Shown piece by piece: positions 5,595 through 8,585 of a stretch of 8,585 nt of DNA (positions within the stretch are counted from its first letter, which is position 1; every line of letters starts with the position of its first letter). Position numbers and translations under genes: made by a program. The notes beneath the pieces were generated by a model, which did no database searches, was not told the origin of the DNA, and worked only from the letters and a program-made list of their open reading frames with translations. Origin of the DNA: an uncultured Clostridia bacterium (GTDB taxonomy: Bacteria > Bacillota > Clostridia > Oscillospirales > Acutalibacteraceae); the NCBI GenBank assembly GCA_937912045.1, contig CALDPI010000057.1:1-8585 (forward strand), given 5' to 3'.

Positions 5595-7214
5595 ATGGGC
5601 AAGCTCAAAAAAACGTCCTTTTTAGAGGGCGCGTTTATTGCCACCGCGTGTATATTTATAAGCAAGGCACTGGGCATCTTATACGTCATTCCTTTTAAGC
5701 AAATTGTCGGCGACGCGGGCGGCGCGCTTTATTCGTATGCCTATAATATATATAATGTGTTCCTCTCCATCTCGAGCGTGGGCATTCCGTTTGCCATCAG
5801 CGCACTGATTAGCAAGTATGGTGCGCTGAACGAAACCGAGAAGAAAATTCGCCTTTACAAAATCGCCACGCGTATTATATCGGGCTTTTCGGTTCTTTCC
5901 TTTGCCATATGCTTCATATTTTCAAAGCCGCTTGCCAGGCTCATCATTGGCGATATTGAGGGCGGAAATTCAATGGCGGACGTTGTGTTCGTCATCCGCA
6001 CGATTTCCTTTACCCTGCTCATTGTTCCCCTGCTTTCCATAAAACGCGGATTTTTGCAGGGCAACAAATACGTGGGACAACCCTCTATAAGTCAGGTTGT
6101 AGAGCAGCTTGTGCGCGTGGGTGTCATTCTTGTGGGCAGCTTCCTTTGTGTCAACGTTTTCCACCTTCCCGTCCGTTATGCCGTTGCGGTTTCCTGTGCG
6201 GCGGCGGGGCTCGGCGGTCTTGTTTCCTTCATTTACCTGACACGCACCGTAAACAAAAACCGCGAGGAGCTGGGGCTTTCCACCCTCGTTACCAAAAGCA
6301 AGGAGCTTGACATTCTGGTAACGCGCGAGCTGATTTTATACGCCGTTCCGTTTGTTATAATAAACCTTGCAAACACGCTTTATTCCACCACCGATATGCT
6401 GCTTATCCTAAACACCCTGCCGCGTCTTGATTTCAGCGGCGCCGAGACCGAATTTATAAGCAGCGTGTTCACCACCTGGGGCACCAAGTTCAGCGCCATT
6501 GTGGCCGCCGTTGCAACGGGACTGATTGTCAGTCTGATTCCGCACATCGTTTCCGACTATACCAAGGGCGAGAGTGACGCGGTCAACAGCAACTTTAACA
6601 AGTGTCTCAAAATTATTCTTTTCATCATTCTGCCGCTGTCGCTTTACATCAGCATTATGGCAGACAGCTTTTGGACGGTGTTTTATGAGCGCAATCAAAC
6701 AGGCATAAACATTATCCGTTTTACCATTCTTGTCAAGGTGCTTGACTGTCTTTATATTATTGTAAATTCGCTTTTGCAGAGTCTCAACAAAAAGCGCATT
6801 ATCTTCACGAGTGTTCTGCTTGGCCTTGCAACAAACCTCGCGCTTGACGTGCCGTTTATGCACCTTTTCCACAGCGTTGGGCTTAAGGGTTATTACGGTG
6901 CGATTTTGGCAACATTTATAGGCTACGCGCTTTCGAACGTTATAAGCCTTTCATATCTCAACCGCAAGCTCGGCTTTTGCTATAAGGAAACGTTCTCCTG
7001 TCTTCCGCGCGCAATACTCTCTTTTGCGGTTATGCTCGTGCTCGGAGTGCTGCTTCGCTTCATATTGCCAATCGACAGCGCGTCGCGCATCGTAAGCATT
7101 TTTAACATTGCGGTATCGGGCGTGGTACTGGGCGGCACATTCTTAATTTTAAATCTTAAAACCATTAAGACAATACTGCCCGAAAGGCTGCTCAAAAAAC
7201 TGCATTTGGCATAA
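5595..7214 (+). CDS. MurJ/YtgP/SpoVB-family lipid-linked oligosaccharide flippase
   Basis: This 539-residue polytopic membrane protein belongs to the MOP (MATE-like) exporter superfamily. Its length and motifs match Bacillus YtgP, the MurJ-type lipid II flippase, and sporulation SpoVB, rather than capsule Wzx proteins. Recognisable landmarks are the first helix (FIATACIFISKALGILYVIPF, residues 14-34), YSYAYNIYNVFLSISSVGIP (46-65), and the family signature RGFLQGNKYVGQPSISQVVEQ (151-171). The expected function is flipping lipid-linked peptidoglycan precursor across the membrane, but SpoVB-like or exopolysaccharide roles cannot be separated by sequence reading alone, so no symbol is given. The gene is monocistronic, with a strong promoter, ribosome site AAGGAG and its own terminator. 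All four CTG-Ile pairs use ATT, never ATC, although ATC is common elsewhere in the gene; this fits the GATC avoidance noted in the findings. Confidence 0.93.
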   Translation: MGKLKKTSFLEGAFIATACIFISKALGILYVIPFKQIVGDAGGALYSYAYNIYNVFLSISSVGIPFAISALISKYGALNETEKKIRLYKIATRIISGFSVLSFAICFIFSKPLARLIIGDIEGGNSMADVVFVIRTISFTLLIVPLLSIKRGFLQGNKYVGQPSISQVVEQLVRVGVILVGSFLCVNVFHLPVRYAVAVSCAAAGLGGLVSFIYLTRTVNKNREELGLSTLVTKSKELDILVTRELILYAVPFVIINLANTLYSTTDMLLILNTLPRLDFSGAETEFISSVFTTWGTKFSAIVAAVATGLIVSLIPHIVSDYTKGESDAVNSNFNKCLKIILFIILPLSLYISIMADSFWTVFYERNQTGINIIRFTILVKVLDCLYIIVNSLLQSLNKKRIIFTSVLLGLATNLALDVPFMHLFHSVGLKGYYGAILATFIGYALSNVISLSYLNRKLGFCYKETFSCLPRAILSFAVMLVLGVLLRFILPIDSASRIVSIFNIAVSGVVLGGTFLILNLKTIKTILPERLLKKLHLA

Positions 7215-7230
7215 CTTTTACCTAAAACAA

Positions 7231-7257
7231 AACTCCCCTCTTTCGAGGGGAGTTTTT
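7231..7257. terminator. Bidirectional rho-independent terminator
   Basis: ACTCCCCTC (7232-7240), loop TTTC, and GAGGGGAGT (7245-7253) form a perfect 9-bp stem followed by a T-run (7253-7257). On the minus strand an A-rich stretch upstream supplies the U-run. It serves the flippase transcript on the plus strand and the hydrogenase transcript, whose stop is only a few bases away, on the minus strand. Confidence 0.92.
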
Positions 7258-7261
7258 AATT

Positions 7262-8125
7262 TTAATACTTCTTACGTGCAACGTAGGATGTATGCAAATC
7301 GTGGTGAGCTTTGTGTCCGCCGAAGCCGTCGTACCACTCTTCATAGAGCTTCTTAACAACGGGAGATTCGTGGGACTTGCGGAGTGTCATTGCTGCATCC
7401 TGGTCGTAAAGGGCCTTTGCACGAACTGCCTTAAGGTCAACGGTGTCGCGTACTGACTGGGGCTGGATGGGCTGACCGCCGCCGTTTACACAGCCGCCGG
7501 GGCATCCCATAATCTCGATAAAGGTCCAACCGTCAGGGTTGCCTGCCTTGAGTTTTTCCATAACAACTCTTGCAGCAGCAGCGCCCGATGCAACAGCAAC
7601 CTTGATTTCATTACCTGCAATGTTAACCGCAGCCTGCTTGAGTCCCATTGTGCCGCGAACAGCGTGGAAGTCGATGTCTGCATTGTCCTTACCGGTGAGC
7701 CAGTCGTTAGCGGTACGGAGAGCAGCCTCCATAACGCCGCCGGTTGCACCGAAGATAACACCGGCGCCGGATCCAACATCTACAGGAGAGTCGAACTTAG
7801 CGTCAGCCAGATCACGGAACTCGATGCCGGCGATCTGGATCATACGAGCCAGCTCGCGGGTGGTGATAGCGTAATCTACGCCGGGCACACCTTCTACATC
7901 CTGACCGTCACGGGTAACCTCAAACTTCTTTGCGGTACACGGAATAGCGGAAACGAATACGACGTCCTTAGGATCAATGCCCATCTTCTTAGCATAGTAC
8001 GCCTTGTAGATCGCACCAAACATCTGCTGAGGAGACTTACAGGTGGAGAGGTTCTCGGTGAACTCGGGATAGTAGTGCTCGCAGTACTTAATCCAACCGG
8101 GCGAGCACGAGGTGATCATCGGCAC
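7262..8125 (-). CDS. [FeFe]-hydrogenase catalytic subunit, C-terminal part (truncated)
   Basis: This is the H-cluster domain of an [FeFe]-hydrogenase, the enzyme that disposes of fermentation electrons as H2. All three signature motifs are present: TSCSPGW (around 8101-8113), IPCTAKKFE (around 7918-7942) and EIMGCPGGCVNGGGQP (around 7468-7516). Together they give four cysteine ligands for the H-cluster. The end, HKAHHDLHTSYVARKKY, is typical of subunits belonging to NAD(P)-linked multimeric hydrogenases. About 286 residues are credible. The N-terminal iron-sulfur domains are lost because, upstream of VPMITSC (8125), the sequence becomes the antisense of dapB. The GTG at 8143 is therefore not a true start. 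The second cysteine of the classical TSCCPGW motif is serine here. Six GATC sites lie in 7770-8012 while none occur in the preceding 7.7 kb, so this segment may come from another genome. Confidence 0.93.
   Translation of the reverse strand: MPMITSCSPGWIKYCEHYYPEFTENLSTCKSPQQMFGAIYKAYYAKKMGIDPKDVVFVSAIPCTAKKFEVTRDGQDVEGVPGVDYAITTRELARMIQIAGIEFRDLADAKFDSPVDVGSGAGVIFGATGGVMEAALRTANDWLTGKDNADIDFHAVRGTMGLKQAAVNIAGNEIKVAVASGAAAARVVMEKLKAGNPDGWTFIEIMGCPGGCVNGGGQPIQPQSVRDTVDLKAVRAKALYDQDAAMTLRKSHESPVVKKLYEEWYDGFGGHKAHHDLHTSYVARKKY
8100..8125. other. Probable chimeric junction between hydrogenase gene and dapB
   Basis: These 26 bases make sense both ways. On the minus strand they encode V-P-M-I-T-S-C-S-P of the hydrogenase L1 motif. 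On the plus strand they encode G-E-H-E-V-I-I-G of the DapB C-terminal domain. Each gene is recognisable only on its own side. Two unrelated genes on opposite strands meeting in a shared word of about 25 bases repeats the pattern at 146-169 and points to assembly or amplification error. Confidence 0.7.
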
Positions 8126-8264
8126 GGATACGCAAACCGTCACCTTGAAGCACGAGGCTCACAGCCGCGCTCTCTTTGCCGAGGGAGCGATCGCAGCGGC
8201 CGATTTTCTGATCGGAAAGACGGCAGGACTGTATGATATGAAACGTATGATCGAGGAACCCTGA
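8100..8264 (+). CDS. dapB: 4-hydroxy-tetrahydrodipicolinate reductase, C-terminal fragment
   Basis: DapB reduces the cyclic intermediate of the diaminopimelate/lysine pathway with NAD(P)H. Only the last 54 or so residues are present: GEHEVIIGTDTQTVTLKHEA, then HSRALFAEGAIAAADFLIGK, then TAGLYDMKRMIEEP and the stop TGA (8262-8264). The G-E-H-x-V-I-x-G-T strand, the H-E-A-x-S-R-x-x-F-A-x-G-A helix and the final G-L-Y-D-M are hallmarks of the DapB C-terminus. The N-terminal Rossmann domain (about 200 residues) is missing because the contig switches to the hydrogenase gene on the other strand at 8100-8125. lysA follows within 3 bp, a sensible pathway operon, which supports both identifications. 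Confidence 0.85.
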   Translation, partial: GEHEVIIGTDTQTVTLKHEAHSRALFAEGAIAAADFLIGKTAGLYDMKRMIEEP

Positions 8265-8267
8265 TCT

Positions 8268-8585
8268 ATGATGAAAGAACTGATTTGTGACAACCTTTCG
8301 GTAAACGAAAGCGATCATCTCTGCCTTGGCGGGCAGGATACCGTCCTTCTTGCCGAGCGCTACGGAACGCCCCTCTCCCTTTTTGACGAGGACCGTATCC
8401 GTCTGCAATGCAGGACCTATCGCAAGGCTATGACCAAGGGCTTTGGCGAGAAGGCGCTTCCGCTTTACGCCAGCAAGGCGGCCTCCTTTAAGCAGATCTA
8501 TCGGATCATGCAGGAGGAGAATATGGGAATTGACGTGGTCTCCGTGGGCGAGATCTGCACCGCACACGCGGTGGGTTTTCCCCTG
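8268..8585 (+). CDS. lysA: Diaminopimelate decarboxylase, N-terminal part (runs off the edge)
   Basis: LysA is a PLP-dependent enzyme that decarboxylates meso-diaminopimelate to lysine, the last step of the pathway. Two adjacent ATG codons (8268 and 8271) are possible starts. GAGGAA (8253-8258), inside the end of dapB, is nine bases ahead of the first, which is preferred slightly. The 106 visible residues include YGTPLSLFDEDRI, YASKAASFKQI with the PLP-binding lysine at residue 70, and GIDVVSVGEICTAHAVGFP, all classical positions of the alanine-racemase-like fold of group IV decarboxylases. The family is about 420 residues, so roughly three quarters lie beyond the window. Close spacing with dapB indicates an operon. 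Confidence 0.93.
   Translation, partial: MMKELICDNLSVNESDHLCLGGQDTVLLAERYGTPLSLFDEDRIRLQCRTYRKAMTKGFGEKALPLYASKAASFKQIYRIMQEENMGIDVVSVGEICTAHAVGFPL

Noticed and set aside
8126..8143. GTG start for the hydrogenase fragment
   Set aside because: The codons upstream of 8125 are the antisense of dapB; the real gene continues with N-terminal iron-sulfur domains not present here.
7664..8236. Plus-strand 190-residue reading frame across the hydrogenase/dapB junction
   Set aside because: It spans the probable chimeric point and is antisense to the hydrogenase H-cluster domain.
8088..8567. Minus-strand 159-residue reading frame opposite dapB and lysA
   Set aside because: It is a shadow of two confidently recognised plus-strand genes.
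1..8585. Apparent absence of CTAG as a second avoided word
   Set aside because: I saw none anywhere, including the GATC-containing right end, but CTAG is rare in many bacteria and does not distinguish the segments.

Overview
The window looks like DNA from an obligately anaerobic Firmicute of the class Clostridia, of the gut Oscillospiraceae/Ruminococcaceae type. The grounds are a class III (glycyl-radical) ribonucleotide reductase with a redoxin fused to it, a NrdG2-type activase, a YtgP/SpoVB-family flippase, an [FeFe]-hydrogenase, moderate-GC genes with AT-rich spacers, and strong AGGAGG-like ribosome sites. Both ends look chimeric, so the continuous, trustworthy stretch is roughly 170 to 7260.

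Layout. At the left edge (2-169, +) is a fragment of a bacterial Ig-like (BIG2) surface protein. It runs head-on into a truncated thioredoxin reductase gene (trxB, minus strand, start at 592). Next on the minus strand come nrdD (595-2961), with a C-terminal redoxin domain and trxB 2 bp behind it, and nrdG (3049-3741). nrdD has its own promoter, buried in a near-perfect 20/19-nt inverted repeat. Divergent from nrdG is an SPFH/band-7 membrane protein gene (3867-4808, +), ending in a bidirectional terminator shared with an unrecognised small gene (4939-5268, -). After a 326-bp spacer with two divergent promoters comes a MurJ/YtgP-like flippase (5595-7214, +). It ends in a second bidirectional terminator facing the C-terminal half of an [FeFe]-hydrogenase gene (7262-8125, -). 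The hydrogenase breaks off inside its H-cluster domain, where the sequence switches to the plus-strand 3' end of dapB followed by the start of lysA (lysine/diaminopimelate synthesis), open at the right edge.

How the genes fit together. nrdG, nrdD and trxB form an anaerobic deoxynucleotide module: NrdG makes the glycyl radical, NrdD reduces ribonucleoside triphosphates, and the fused redoxin plus TrxB can re-reduce the active-site cysteines from NADPH. SPFH, the flippase and the small gene are separate transcription units.

The most unexpected signal is compositional. The tetramer GATC is completely absent from 1 to 7769 (about 30 expected with equal base use), then occurs 15 times in the last 816 bases, beginning inside the hydrogenase gene. 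This suggests strong GATC avoidance in the main genome and a different origin for the right end. I found no tRNA, rRNA, CRISPR array, insertion sequence or clearly novel multi-gene system.
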